Notes: a model not told the origin generated them from the sequence alone. Shown: positions 43,567-52,790, counted from the stretch's first letter. The stretch: DNA of 64,000 bases from an uncultured Alphaproteobacteria bacterium (GCA_944389265.1 CALXLS010000004.1:43542-107541); one strand, 5' to 3'. Translations and numbers: made by a program.

Positions 43567-43643
43567 GTTTTCCCCTTTTTTTTATGTTTATGGGCAGAGT
43601 ATAGCAATAAAAAAATGAAATGGAAAGAGAAACTTGTCTTTTG

Positions 43644-44321
43644 CTATCTGGCTGGTGCCAGACGAATTTCAACACGACGGTTTGTTAATCTACCTATATC
43701 ATCTTGGGCGGCAATAGGGCGTGCTGCCCCACGACCTACAATGAACATACGCGCGGTACTGATTCCATGTTGAGAAAAATATACACCTACACGCTGTGCC
43801 ATATCTAAAGATAAAGCGTTTGCTGCTTGTTGGTTACGCATAGAATCTGTATAGCCTGCAATTTCCATAAAAGTTGCATCATATTTCTTTAAGATTTTAG
43901 TTATAGTTTTTAATGTGTCCGCACCTGTTTCTGAAATATCTGCAACATTAAGTTCCATTATAGCGTCGCGAACAAGAATTATTACTACGTCTGTACCTGC
44001 GCGTTGAACAGAAATACCTGGTTTCCTTAGTGCATCATACAGTTCGTATTCAAGATTACTCATATAATTTAGGCTAATAGCATTATCATTTGTTACTTTG
44101 TCGCCGTAATCTAATTTTGATGAATCTATTTCTTGTGTGACCAGTTTGCCCCCTGCACCAAGATATACAGGTCTTTTTGCAACGCGTGACATTTCTGTCA
44201 TATCTGTGAAACTTGCACCGCCTAAATATTTAGACCATGTTGTACGTTCTGGACTATGGTATGTCATGCATCCAGTAAGAATGCAGAGTAAAGAAACAAA
44301 AAATAAATTCTTTTTATACAT
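43644..44321 (-). CDS. OmpA-family lipoprotein next to a pilin
   Basis: 225 residues. The signal peptide ends in the lipobox ILTGCMT. The N-terminal mature part (about 25-95) is unfamiliar, and the C-terminal OmpA-like domain (about 100-225) contains EIAGYTDSMRNQQAANALSL and TNRRVEIRLAP. Its start overlaps the stop of the PilS-like pilin by one nucleotide, so the two are translationally coupled. A peptidoglycan-anchoring role for a pilus or secretion apparatus (compare DotK/IcmN) is inference from this coupling. Confidence 0.8.
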   Translation of the reverse strand: MYKKNLFFVSLLCILTGCMTYHSPERTTWSKYLGGASFTDMTEMSRVAKRPVYLGAGGKLVTQEIDSSKLDYGDKVTNDNAISLNYMSNLEYELYDALRKPGISVQRAGTDVVIILVRDAIMELNVADISETGADTLKTITKILKKYDATFMEIAGYTDSMRNQQAANALSLDMAQRVGVYFSQHGISTARMFIVGRGAARPIAAQDDIGRLTNRRVEIRLAPAR

Positions 44322-44779
44322 TATTCCACTGTAAAAGAAATCTTATTTGTGTCTGTTGAAAAACAACTTGTATTAATATCCTTTTCAAAACCATTAATTA
44401 ATACTTTTGTTGCCCATTTGGGTGCGGCAGTTGCAAAATATTCACATTCACCAGAAGATAATCCGGATAAATTTATTGAAAATCCTTTGCCATCGTTTAT
44501 TGCTTCGACAGACCATGTTGTGTCCCCAATTGGAGCCTGGTTGTTTTTTAACGCGCCTGCTTTTATTAAATAATCAACAGAAATTCCTGTATAATCACCG
44601 CGTGCACCCATTAATATTTTTGTGTTTTTGGCGATTTGTTCTATTTCCATAGAAGCAATTTTTCTGGCTTGGTTATTACGAATTACATTATAAATGCTGA
44701 TTGCGCTGGCACTCATTACGCCTGCAATAGCCAGTACACCAATTACTTCAATTAAAGAACGACCTGATTCTTGTTTCAT
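44321..44779 (-). CDS. PilS-like type IVb pilin
   Basis: 152 residues from the ATG at 44779. The leader is very short (MKQESG), and cleavage after Gly gives RSLIEVIGVLAIAGVMSASA with Glu at position 5, the prepilin hallmark. ISIYNVIRNNQARKIASMEI and the following IEQIAKNTKILMG match the N-terminal region of PilS/type IVb pilins of thin conjugative pili. The C-terminal part has a pair of Cys (about 105 and 130) consistent with a disulfide D-region. It lies 16 nt after dnaX and is coupled to an OmpA lipoprotein. No assembly ATPase or prepilin peptidase gene is in the window. Confidence 0.8.
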   Translation of the reverse strand: MKQESGRSLIEVIGVLAIAGVMSASAISIYNVIRNNQARKIASMEIEQIAKNTKILMGARGDYTGISVDYLIKAGALKNNQAPIGDTTWSVEAINDGKGFSINLSGLSSGECEYFATAAPKWATKVLINGFEKDINTSCFSTDTNKISFTVE

Positions 44780-44795
44780 TTTTTTATCCCTGTGG

Positions 44796-46340
44796 TTATT
44801 TTGACACACCGACAATTTCTGCATCTTCAAAAAGACTCATAGCACTTGCGACCATGGGGTCTGCTTCAAGTTCTTCTTGTTTTTGTTCTGTGACAGTTTG
44901 TGTGTGCATAGACTGCATCTGTCTTTCAAGAATCCAAGGGTGACCTGTTTTTTCAGATAACCAGGCGGACAATTTTTGTGTAAAATCTAAATCGCCTTTT
45001 CTATCAAAGTATTTTATTTTTCCGTCAGAAAACTCTACGACTTCTATATTGCTGCTATAATAAGAGTATAGTAATATTTCCTTTGAATTTTGTAGCGCGG
45101 TTGCTAATTCAGAGGCCGAAGAAATTTTAGGTTTATCTGCAACAGGTGCATTCGGTAAAGGTTTTGATGTTTTTGGTTCGGCAGACTGCTTCATGCTTTC
45201 TTGTTTTTTTAGTATTTCAGGAATTGAAGGCATATCTGCAATATGCATTAATCTGACGACCAACATATCAAAACATTGTTTTTGATTGCCTGCGGCCTGC
45301 ATTTCAGGAACCGCCGCAACCATTACTTGCCAAATGCGTGAAAGAGTATTTAAAGAAACTTTAGAATTGATTTCTTTTATTTGTTCGCGTTGGTCGATTG
45401 TGTACGGAGAGTTTTGTATATCGCCCGCATGTAAAGCAGGATGCATACGTGTTGCCCAATGTGTCCATTCCATCATGTCGCTTAATAGCATGGATAAATC
45501 TGCACCGTTAGTATAAATTTCATCTGCTTTTTCAAGTGCGACTGCAGTGTCACCAGATAGCAAAATTTTCATAAAGTCTACCACAACACCGCGGTCAGCG
45601 CGTTTTAACATATTTAAAACGGCTTTTTCGTCTACCTTGCCGCCTGTCTGAGCGATTGCTTGATCTAATAATGACAGTCCGTCACGTACAGAACCGTCTG
45701 CTGCGCGTGCTAATAATTCGTTTGCACCATCAGATAGCTCGATTTTCTCTTGTTCTGCAATCCATGCAAAATGTTTTTTAAGTGTTTCAACAGGAACGCG
45801 AACAAGGTCAAATCTTTGACAGCGCGATAATATTGTGACAGGAATTTTTCTGATTTCTGTTGTTGCCAGAATAAAGATTACATGAGCAGGTGGTTCTTCC
45901 AACGTTTTTAACAATGCGTTAAACGCTGGAATAGAAAGCATGTGTACTTCGTCGATGATATATATTTTGTATCTGCCGTTTGTCGGTCTGTATTGTGCTG
46001 CGTCTAATATATCACGCATATTGTCAACACCGGTATGTGAAGCAGCGTCAATTTCAAGAACGTCAATGTGTTGACCTGCTGTAATTGCCTTGCAGTTTTC
46101 ACATTTTCCGCATGGTGTTGCAGTAGGACCGTCAGAAGATAAACAGTTTAACGCCTTTGCCAGAATTCTTGCGGTACTTGTTTTGCCAGTACCACGAATG
46201 CCGGTAAAAATATAAGCGTGTGCGATACGACCTGTGTTAATTGCAGTAGTTAAAGTTTTTACTAAAACTTCCTGACCTATAAGAGAATTAAAATCCTGAC
46301 TGCGATATTTGCGGGCTAAAACAGTATAATTACTACTCAT
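44796..46340 (-). CDS. dnaX: DNA polymerase III subunit tau/gamma
   Basis: 514 residues. Walker A is FTGIRGTGKTSTARILAKAL (about residue 42), followed by the zinc-binding Cys of CGKCENCKAI, the DExx-type YIIDEVHMLS and the sensor region FILATTEIRKIPVTILSRCQ. DnaX is the clamp-loader ATPase. At codons about 376-378 the message has a run of seven A (T-run 45204-45210 on the plus strand) in the slippery register, just after domain III, where gamma would end. A -1 shift would stop 23 codons later. AAGGAAG supports the start. Confidence 0.95.
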   Translation of the reverse strand: MSSNYTVLARKYRSQDFNSLIGQEVLVKTLTTAINTGRIAHAYIFTGIRGTGKTSTARILAKALNCLSSDGPTATPCGKCENCKAITAGQHIDVLEIDAASHTGVDNMRDILDAAQYRPTNGRYKIYIIDEVHMLSIPAFNALLKTLEEPPAHVIFILATTEIRKIPVTILSRCQRFDLVRVPVETLKKHFAWIAEQEKIELSDGANELLARAADGSVRDGLSLLDQAIAQTGGKVDEKAVLNMLKRADRGVVVDFMKILLSGDTAVALEKADEIYTNGADLSMLLSDMMEWTHWATRMHPALHAGDIQNSPYTIDQREQIKEINSKVSLNTLSRIWQVMVAAVPEMQAAGNQKQCFDMLVVRLMHIADMPSIPEILKKQESMKQSAEPKTSKPLPNAPVADKPKISSASELATALQNSKEILLYSYYSSNIEVVEFSDGKIKYFDRKGDLDFTQKLSAWLSEKTGHPWILERQMQSMHTQTVTEQKQEELEADPMVASAMSLFEDAEIVGVSK

Positions 46341-46419
46341 GCTAAAACTTCCTTTGGGGAAAGCATAGCAAAACGCCGTTAAATTTCAACAATTAAAGTA
46401 TGAAATTAAATGCAGTTTT

Positions 46420-46755
46420 TTATTTTAAATCTGTTATAAAGTCTGGGAAAGTTGTTTCTTCTTCATCTGTTGTGTCAGCTGAATCAACTGGTTCTGCAGA
46501 ATCAGTCATATCAGTATTGTCGATTGTTTCATCAATAACAGGAGTTTTATCTTTAGGGTCGCGTGTAGAATCAATTTTACCTTGTTCTGCATTTACAATA
46601 CGACCGTAATGCTCTGCTGCTTGCATTAGTCTTTCGCGTTCAATTTCATCAGCGGTTTGACGTGCTAAATCCATATATTGTTTTCTTTTTTGACGCCACT
46701 TATGACAGCGCTGAATCATCAGCCCAACAGACGATTGATTTTTTTTACTTTGCAT
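46420..46755 (-). CDS. DUF4167-like small protein
   Basis: 111 residues. The basic N-terminus (about 1-30) is followed by YMDLARQTADEIERERLMQA and AEHYGRIVNAEQ, the pattern of the alphaproteobacterial DUF4167 family (compare its AA-x-x-Y-x-Q-AEHYYRI block). The last 40 residues are Asp/Glu/Thr-rich and disordered-looking. This is much shorter than typical DUF4167 proteins, which also have a Gly/Arg-rich start. Function unknown. Confidence 0.6.
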   Translation of the reverse strand: MQSKKNQSSVGLMIQRCHKWRQKRKQYMDLARQTADEIERERLMQAAEHYGRIVNAEQGKIDSTRDPKDKTPVIDETIDNTDMTDSAEPVDSADTTDEEETTFPDFITDLK

Positions 46756-46902
46756 TTCTTTTCTTTATTATAGGAAATTATAACTTAAATAATAACGTTT
46801 TTATTCGTTATCATCTATCAACAAGTTAAATAGTAAAGTATCTTAAAACTGATTGCAATATTTTTTTTCAGTTGCTATTCTTGCAGGTGTAGGAGGAAGA
46901 TA

Positions 46903-48258
46903 GTGCAAAAACAAAGTGGAAATTTTTTATTACAAGCTTTGTTAGCATTGACTTTGATGTTTTCTTTTATCCCATTTTTTGCGCAACGTTTAAGTTCAAG
47001 GGATATGGATGCGCAGATGTATTCTTCTACGCGAAAGATAGAAACTGCACAGACGGCAGCACGAATTTTTATTCGCGAGCGTGCTAATGATTTACCTTAT
47101 AATACGACTGTAATTTCTGGTAACGCTTTTGCTGATTTATTAGAACCATATGGTTTACCGCTAGGTTTTGTTCCTCGTACGGCGCTTGGGCAAGATATTG
47201 CTTTGGTTATAAATAAAGATGCTACACAAGTAAGCGCGTATTTAGAATTGACTGGTGGCGATTTATCGGGAATTCAGATTGCGGAACTTGTTCGTAGAAT
47301 AGGTTTTTATGCGGCTGCCGAAGGGGACAAGGTAATAGTTGGTTTGGCTTTAAATGAGATTTATTCTGATGTTGTAAAAAGGAATGAAAATAATTTAGAT
47401 AATAGTGCGTTTCTGACAGATTTAAATATGGGAGGTTTTGTTTTTAATAATGCGGGGGATATTTTTGCAAGGCGTGGTGAATTTGAAACTGGGCAATTTG
47501 GTACATTGTCTTTGTTTGGGGAAGAAAACGGTCGTAAAACCAAAAATGAAATAGAAGTCATGGCTTCTGAAAAAGCGGTATTTCAAAGTCAATCTGGCGA
47601 GGCTGCTTTGTCTGTCACGCGTGGTACATTGTTTGTTAATTCTGTGAATGCAAAGACTATTTCTAAATTTGGTGATACGGGAAATTTTGAATCATTTTCT
47701 GCGGCTGCATATGATTTTGCGATGACAGCGGGAAAAAATAGTTTTTATGGACCGACAAAATGGAACGTTGGGGGTGATGTTATCACAGATAATATCAACT
47801 TTAGTTTAGAAAGACTTGAAGTTGATTCTTTTGTGAATGTATCTCGTGGACAAGATGTGTACATAGACCCGGATAATTTACAATATAGTTCTAGGAGTGG
47901 AATAGAAACCAGTTATATTGCTGCGTCGAATATCACAATGCGTGACCAAACATCTGATGCTTTAAATAGAGGGGAAACAGGTGCTGTTGTTTTGGATATT
48001 AGACCTGCTGGTACGTCTGTTTTGCCGGATGCGTTATTAGATTCTGTGGATAATTCAGTTTTTGCTATTATTGATAAACCTTCATCAGATGATGGTAAGA
48101 CGGTTGATTGCAGATCAATAATAACGGATTTAGAAGGTCGTTATAATCAGAAGTCTTTGTCGCAATATATAATTTGTCAGTATGTTTTTTGGCAAAGGTT
48201 AGAAAAAAGAATAGATATAAAACAATGCTTGCTGGAAGGTAAAAGTGGTTGTTTGTAA
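46903..48258 (+). CDS. Prepilin-like adhesin 1 of a three-gene array
   Basis: 451 residues from a GTG with GGAGG 6 nt upstream. The short leader MQKQSG precedes NFLLQALLALTLMFSFIPFF; position 5 after Gly is Gln rather than the usual Glu, so this one deviates from normal prepilins. The hydrophobic helix (about 7-26) leads to a globular region, then LTDLNMGGFVFNNAGDIFA near residue 170, a motif shared by the next two genes. The rest is beta-rich (for example FGTLSLFGEENG). The C-terminal Cys pairs near SIITDLEGRYNQKSL are possible disulfides. It starts the operon. Confidence 0.7.
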   Translation: MQKQSGNFLLQALLALTLMFSFIPFFAQRLSSRDMDAQMYSSTRKIETAQTAARIFIRERANDLPYNTTVISGNAFADLLEPYGLPLGFVPRTALGQDIALVINKDATQVSAYLELTGGDLSGIQIAELVRRIGFYAAAEGDKVIVGLALNEIYSDVVKRNENNLDNSAFLTDLNMGGFVFNNAGDIFARRGEFETGQFGTLSLFGEENGRKTKNEIEVMASEKAVFQSQSGEAALSVTRGTLFVNSVNAKTISKFGDTGNFESFSAAAYDFAMTAGKNSFYGPTKWNVGGDVITDNINFSLERLEVDSFVNVSRGQDVYIDPDNLQYSSRSGIETSYIAASNITMRDQTSDALNRGETGAVVLDIRPAGTSVLPDALLDSVDNSVFAIIDKPSSDDGKTVDCRSIITDLEGRYNQKSLSQYIICQYVFWQRLEKRIDIKQCLLEGKSGCL

Positions 48259-49447
48259 AATGAAAAATTTTTTAGAATCAGAACATGGTTCCAGTATGCT
48301 AGAAGTTTTACTGGCTATGGCTATTGTTGCCATGGCAACACCGTTTCTATACAGTCAGATTAATGAAACGAATAATTCTTTGCGTGATATGATAGAGGCA
48401 AAAAAGATAATATCTTTGCGTGATGATGTTTTAAATTATGTAAGATTAAATCAGGCTAGTTGGCCAGATGTTGTGCAGATAAAGTTGTCTGATGAAGAGT
48501 TAGATGAAATATCAGAATTACCTGTGACAGGTTTTATTGATAAGTATTATGTAAATGGTGCAACGGTTACAGATGTTTATTTGTCTTTCGATTTAGATGA
48601 AAGTGATTTACGTACATCGCAAGTTGCAAAACATATTGGTATGGATGCAGCAGTTGTTGGAATTGACGGTGTTGCATATGGTGACACATGGGCAGTTGCA
48701 GCACCAGATTTTAAAGAAGGTGATTTAATATATCGTGTATCACGTGATATAGAAGGGGAAGATAAATCAAAATATTTACATCGTACGAAGGTTGGTGAAG
48801 ACAATTTAAATATGATGTTACGTGACTTAAATATGGGTGGTAAAAATGTTTTAGGTGTTGGTGGGGTAATAGCAAAGTCCGCAGAAATAAAGAACGCATC
48901 TACTTCATTTATTGAGACTGGCAGCATATTATCGAATACGATTTATTTTTCTTCTGGTGCCAATCTTTATGGGGATACTGCATATTTGGGTAGTTTGCGT
49001 GTGACTGGTGATATATCTGGTTTTCGAAATATATATGCGAATTCATTAAACGGGAATAAATATACAACCAAGGGACGTATAATTGCAGACAGGGCGACAG
49101 TAAATAATTCTGTAAATATTGCAAATAATTTAAATTTAAAGTCTGATACATCTAGGACGATAAGTGCTTTTACTGGTATCGCAGCGCATTCTGTGACAAC
49201 ATCTTATATATCAGCAGAAGAAATAGTTTTTTATGATAATTTCGGTTTAACGATATCTGGTGAATTATTGATGTCTACAACTGCACCGCTAAAAATAGGG
49301 TCGTGGGTTTTTCCGTCGCTTACCCCCCCACGATTTGCATCTTTGACATTAAGTCGTGCGGAAAAACCTTCTGCACCATCAAAAGAATCATTTAAAGTAA
49401 TATTGTCTAAGGGGTGGCAGTCTGCTATGCCAAAGGAAGTTAAATGA
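48245..49447 (+). CDS. Prepilin-like adhesin 2
   Basis: 400 residues from the GTG at 48245, which has GGAAGG 5 nt upstream; the ATG at 48260 is an alternative. The leader ends in SEHG, and cleavage gives SSMLEVLLAMAIVAMATPFL with Glu at position 5, a proper prepilin signature. After a pilin-like helix comes a globular part, then LRDLNMGGKNVLGVGGVIA near residue 193 and a repetitive beta-rich tail (ANLYGDTAYLGSLRVTGDIS). The motif DLNMGG-x-x-I/V-x-N resembles phage-tail-fibre or PilV-type shufflon domains. Overlaps its neighbours on both sides. Confidence 0.7.
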   Translation: MVVCKMKNFLESEHGSSMLEVLLAMAIVAMATPFLYSQINETNNSLRDMIEAKKIISLRDDVLNYVRLNQASWPDVVQIKLSDEELDEISELPVTGFIDKYYVNGATVTDVYLSFDLDESDLRTSQVAKHIGMDAAVVGIDGVAYGDTWAVAAPDFKEGDLIYRVSRDIEGEDKSKYLHRTKVGEDNLNMMLRDLNMGGKNVLGVGGVIAKSAEIKNASTSFIETGSILSNTIYFSSGANLYGDTAYLGSLRVTGDISGFRNIYANSLNGNKYTTKGRIIADRATVNNSVNIANNLNLKSDTSRTISAFTGIAAHSVTTSYISAEEIVFYDNFGLTISGELLMSTTAPLKIGSWVFPSLTPPRFASLTLSRAEKPSAPSKESFKVILSKGWQSAMPKEVK

Positions 49448-50766
49448 AGAAAAGAAAAGGGATTTTTTTCAGAAATGACGATATGCAACAAGGTAGTATG
49501 TTGATAGAGTTGCTTATGAGTGTCGCGTTGGCAGCAATAGTAATGCCGTTTATTTTCAAATATCAGAAAAATGCTGCATTACGTGCAGAGAATATAGCAA
49601 TAACTAATCAGATGGGGAATATACAGGCTGCGCTGGAACGTTATATTCTTGATAATCGCGAAACTTTATTAAATACAGTTGGTAGAAATATCACAAGAGT
49701 TAATTTAGCAGATTTAGTAGATTATGGTGTGTCTGCCGATTTGGTTGAAACGTCAGCAGATAACTATCAATTAAGAATCTTAAAGTCTAATGACCTTGAT
49801 GACAAAGCCACCTTGCAGGGGGTTATAGTTTTTAATTCCGATGAAATTTCACCACTTAGAACACGCGAGATAGTAGCATTAGGTGGGGATTCTATGGGCT
49901 TTATAGAAGGGAATCGGGCATACGGTACATTTGGCGCATGGCATGTTGATACGGTTGATTTAGGTTTAACTGTTTCTGGTGGTATAGTAGAAACGACATC
50001 TGTTAATCGTGACAATGCATTATATTTGTGGCGGGTACCGTCAGAAAACCCATCTGATGCAACAATGTTATCAGGATTGAATTTGGGGGGGCATGATATT
50101 ATAAATACATCTTTCTTTAATGCGTCTGGTGCGCAGTTTGATGAAACATTGACTTTGGGTGTTGCGGTTGCAAATAATACGATTTTTGAAAATAGAACAA
50201 CAATAGATAAATCTTTTGAGGCGGCAACTGCGACGGTATCTGGTATTATGTCTGCTGATTCCAGAACAATGGAAGTTTCCGGTGTGTTAAGTTTGGATGA
50301 TACTGCAAAGTTTTCTAGTTTTACAACTGATGATTTATGGGTTTCTAATATGACTTTGGGTGGTTTTTCATCGTATACGTATGATAATGAACCGGTTGTT
50401 TTAAAGGTTAACAAATCTATTGATATGACATCAGGCCGTATAGATACAATGTATGTTACGGTTGGTTTTGCTGGTTCTATTACTCCTCGTCTGGTTGTTT
50501 ATAATAGAATAGAGGATTCGATTAATCCTAATTATTACTGGGATGTAAAATTGGGTATTGCAAATTTTTTAGATATAGAATTTGAAGATTTAAACCGTAT
50601 GGCGGTTATGGCTACTTATGAAGAAAACGGAAAAAATACAGAATCAGGAAGAATATTTAGTGCAGTTTCTGCAAATAGTAATGCCACAGTATCTGATTAT
50701 ATGAACGCGATAAAAGATATACAAAATACAGTTAGTGCAAAATATAGAAAGTTGAATTTAGAATAA
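49444..50766 (+). CDS. Prepilin-like adhesin 3
   Basis: 440 residues, starting within the previous stop (ATGA overlap). The leader ends in DMQQG and cleavage gives SMLIELLMSVALAAIVMPFI with Glu at position 5. A helical pilin stalk (about 20-65, KNAALRAENIAITNQMGNIQ) leads to a globular part, then LSGLNLGGHDIINTSFFNA near residue 211, the third copy of the array motif, and beta-rich repeats. The C-terminus is helical. Together with its two relatives it could form the minor tip pilins of a type IV pilus. Confidence 0.7.
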   Translation: MKKRKGIFFRNDDMQQGSMLIELLMSVALAAIVMPFIFKYQKNAALRAENIAITNQMGNIQAALERYILDNRETLLNTVGRNITRVNLADLVDYGVSADLVETSADNYQLRILKSNDLDDKATLQGVIVFNSDEISPLRTREIVALGGDSMGFIEGNRAYGTFGAWHVDTVDLGLTVSGGIVETTSVNRDNALYLWRVPSENPSDATMLSGLNLGGHDIINTSFFNASGAQFDETLTLGVAVANNTIFENRTTIDKSFEAATATVSGIMSADSRTMEVSGVLSLDDTAKFSSFTTDDLWVSNMTLGGFSSYTYDNEPVVLKVNKSIDMTSGRIDTMYVTVGFAGSITPRLVVYNRIEDSINPNYYWDVKLGIANFLDIEFEDLNRMAVMATYEENGKNTESGRIFSAVSANSNATVSDYMNAIKDIQNTVSAKYRKLNLE

Positions 50767-50774
50767 AATATGCT

Positions 50775-51302
50775 ATGAATCGTCGTATGAAAACAGTTTG
50801 TGATTTTTGTAAAACAGAATATTCATTAGATTCTGTCCCTAAAGGGCCTGTAAAATGTGCGGTATGTGGTAATACATGGACTGTACAAAGGCCACCTCGT
50901 CGTAATGCGTGGTTAACATTTATTGCGGCTTGTTGTGCTTTATTAGCAGCAGTTGTTTTTGCTGTTGCGGTTATTGCGCAACATCAAATAAAGACGATAC
51001 AAGAAAATCCTTTAATAGCCGAGGTTTCGGAAATAAACACAGTCACAGATGATTCTGGTATTGTTCGTTTTGTGGTTAGCGGTCAGGTTCATAACAGGTC
51101 TGACCAGATTTATGGTGTTCCTTGGATAATAATAGTTTCTTATGATAGTTCTGGTAAAGTTGTTGATAGACAGCGTTTTATGCCGCCTGCGACGTTACTT
51201 GATTCTGGCAGTCATGCAAAATTTATGCATGTGCTATCTGTTCCGACGCAGAATGTAAAGAAAATAGCAGTAGAACTAGAAAAAACAGGGGGGGAAAAAT
51301 GA
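50775..51302 (+). CDS. Zinc-ribbon membrane protein (MJ0042/DUF3426 type)
   Basis: 175 residues. An N-terminal zinc ribbon (CDFCKTEYSLDSVP, then VKCAVCGNTW) with two CxxC pairs is followed by one TM helix (about 48-70) and an extracytoplasmic beta domain containing FVVSGQVHNRSDQIYGVPWI, which resembles DUF3426. Alphaproteobacterial versions are common and of unknown role. An internal ATG four codons later (50787) is an alternative start, and neither has a clear ribosome site. It lies between the pilin array and a secreted protein. Confidence 0.75.
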   Translation: MNRRMKTVCDFCKTEYSLDSVPKGPVKCAVCGNTWTVQRPPRRNAWLTFIAACCALLAAVVFAVAVIAQHQIKTIQENPLIAEVSEINTVTDDSGIVRFVVSGQVHNRSDQIYGVPWIIIVSYDSSGKVVDRQRFMPPATLLDSGSHAKFMHVLSVPTQNVKKIAVELEKTGGEK

Positions 51303-51790
51303 AACGGTTAGTTTTTGTATTTGTTGTAGGGCTTCTGTGTATATCTGGTACTTTGGCGGCAAATAATAACAAAACGGGGCGTCGTGAAGCACCTGCACCT
51401 CAACCACGTATTAGTATTTTTTCTACCAGTACGGACTGGGAAGGTCTTACAGGGTTATCATATCATGAATATCATGGTAAATTTATAACATCATCAAGTC
51501 TTGTTGGTAAGGGGCTTGTTTTATATTATTTAGATGGTTTTCCTTGTTATGGTCTTGGCGAAGGTGTGCGTGTTTGGTTGGGACCGAATGACAAACATGA
51601 AGGTGAACTAAGAATAGCGTGTATCTATCCTCCGAAAGAGATAAATTTTACTTGGCGGAATGCCACGCGTGAAGCGGATCAGGCTGTTAGTACAGGATTA
51701 TTAACATGCCCGGTTGAAAGTGAAGACAGGGAATTAACAATAAATTTGTCCGAATGTAAAAAGGGGACAGACTGGAAAGATATAAAGTAG
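51299..51790 (+). CDS. Secreted protein of unknown function
   Basis: 163 residues. Signal peptide to about residue 20 (ISGTLAA), then a Pro/Arg-rich linker and a compact domain with FITSSSLVGKGLVLYYLDGF and VRVWLGPNDKHEGELRIACI. Four Cys (two near residue 80-105, two near 135-150) suggest disulfides. It overlaps the zinc-ribbon gene by 4 nt (ATGA) and is followed 8 nt later by the pseudouridine synthase. No family recognised. Confidence 0.7.
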   Translation: MKRLVFVFVVGLLCISGTLAANNNKTGRREAPAPQPRISIFSTSTDWEGLTGLSYHEYHGKFITSSSLVGKGLVLYYLDGFPCYGLGEGVRVWLGPNDKHEGELRIACIYPPKEINFTWRNATREADQAVSTGLLTCPVESEDRELTINLSECKKGTDWKDIK

Positions 51791-51798
51791 ATTTTTAT

Positions 51799-52761
51799 AT
51801 GCGGCAAGATAATTTAAAATTTGTGGTATCAGAAGAAGACGTTGGGTCGCGGCTAGATAAATTTCTGGTTGCACAACTTTCAGATTTTTCTCGTAGTGAA
51901 ATACAGAAATTTAAGGTTTCTGTAAATGGTCGTACTGAAAAATTTTCACAACGTTTAAAATTAGGGGATGTTGTGGTTGTTGATATACCAGAACGAAAAA
52001 CAGATATTGCCGCAGAAAATATATCGTCAGATTTTGATTTAGATATTTTATACGAAGATGAAGACATTATTGTAATAAATAAGCCGCGTGGTGTGGTTAT
52101 GTATCCGTCTGCCGGGAATAAAACAGGGACATTGGTTCAGAATATATTGTCGTATACAAGTTTGTCGGCATTGGGTGGTGCGACGCGTCCAGGTGTTGTT
52201 CATCGATTGGACAAGGATACCAGTGGTGTAATGGTTTTTGCAAAATCTGATGCGGCATTTCGTGGGTTGGTAAAGACTTTTTCTGAACATAATTTGACAA
52301 GAAAATATATTGCATTTGTTTGGGGTGTTCCTAATTGGGAGGGGGCAGATATAACAGGTAATATTGCCAGGTCTTCAAGGAATCGTCAGAAGATGTCGAT
52401 GGTAAAAACGGGGGGAAAACCCGCCCACACAGAAGTGACAGTTGCAGATGCGTGGACGCGTGCAGGAGTTTCATTGTTTAGGTGTAATTTATTAACGGGC
52501 AGAACGCATCAGATAAGGGTGCATTTGTCAGCGCATGGGTTCCCTGTTTTATGTGACTCTGTCTATGGACGTGGTTCGTCAAGATTAGGTAGTGTAAAAA
52601 ATCCGGAACTATTAGAATTTATAAAAGAACATACGGGTCAGATGTTGCATGCCGAGATTTTAGATTTCAAACATCCTGTGACGGGAAAGGAAATGCATTT
52701 TAAGGCGCATATGCCTGATGATATGCAAGAATTAAAATGTATTCTTGATGAAATAGGATAA
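51799..52761 (+). CDS. RluC/RluD-type 23S rRNA pseudouridine synthase
   Basis: 320 residues. An N-terminal S4 domain (about 5-65, GSRLDKFLVAQLSDFSRSEI) is followed by the catalytic domain with IIVINKPRGVVMYPSAGNK and the active-site block GVVHRLDKDTSGVMVFAKSD (Asp nucleophile). LLTGRTHQIRVHLSAHGFPV and the C-terminal HAEILDFKHPVTGKEM complete the family pattern. It makes pseudouridines in 23S rRNA (helix 69 or positions 955/2504/2580). A terminator follows. Confidence 0.93.
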   Translation: MRQDNLKFVVSEEDVGSRLDKFLVAQLSDFSRSEIQKFKVSVNGRTEKFSQRLKLGDVVVVDIPERKTDIAAENISSDFDLDILYEDEDIIVINKPRGVVMYPSAGNKTGTLVQNILSYTSLSALGGATRPGVVHRLDKDTSGVMVFAKSDAAFRGLVKTFSEHNLTRKYIAFVWGVPNWEGADITGNIARSSRNRQKMSMVKTGGKPAHTEVTVADAWTRAGVSLFRCNLLTGRTHQIRVHLSAHGFPVLCDSVYGRGSSRLGSVKNPELLEFIKEHTGQMLHAEILDFKHPVTGKEMHFKAHMPDDMQELKCILDEIG

Positions 52762-52766
52762 GCGAA

Positions 52767-52790
52767 AAAGGGGGGCAAAAAGCCCCCTTT
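52767..52790 (+). terminator. Terminator after the pseudouridine synthase
   Basis: AAAGGGGG pairs with CCCCCTTT (52767-52774 with 52783-52790), with the tail AAATTTG. The T-tract is short. Confidence 0.7.

Noticed and set aside
49767..50414. 215-codon open frame antisense to prepilin 3
   Set aside because: Shadow of the real gene; no ribosome site and low-complexity composition.
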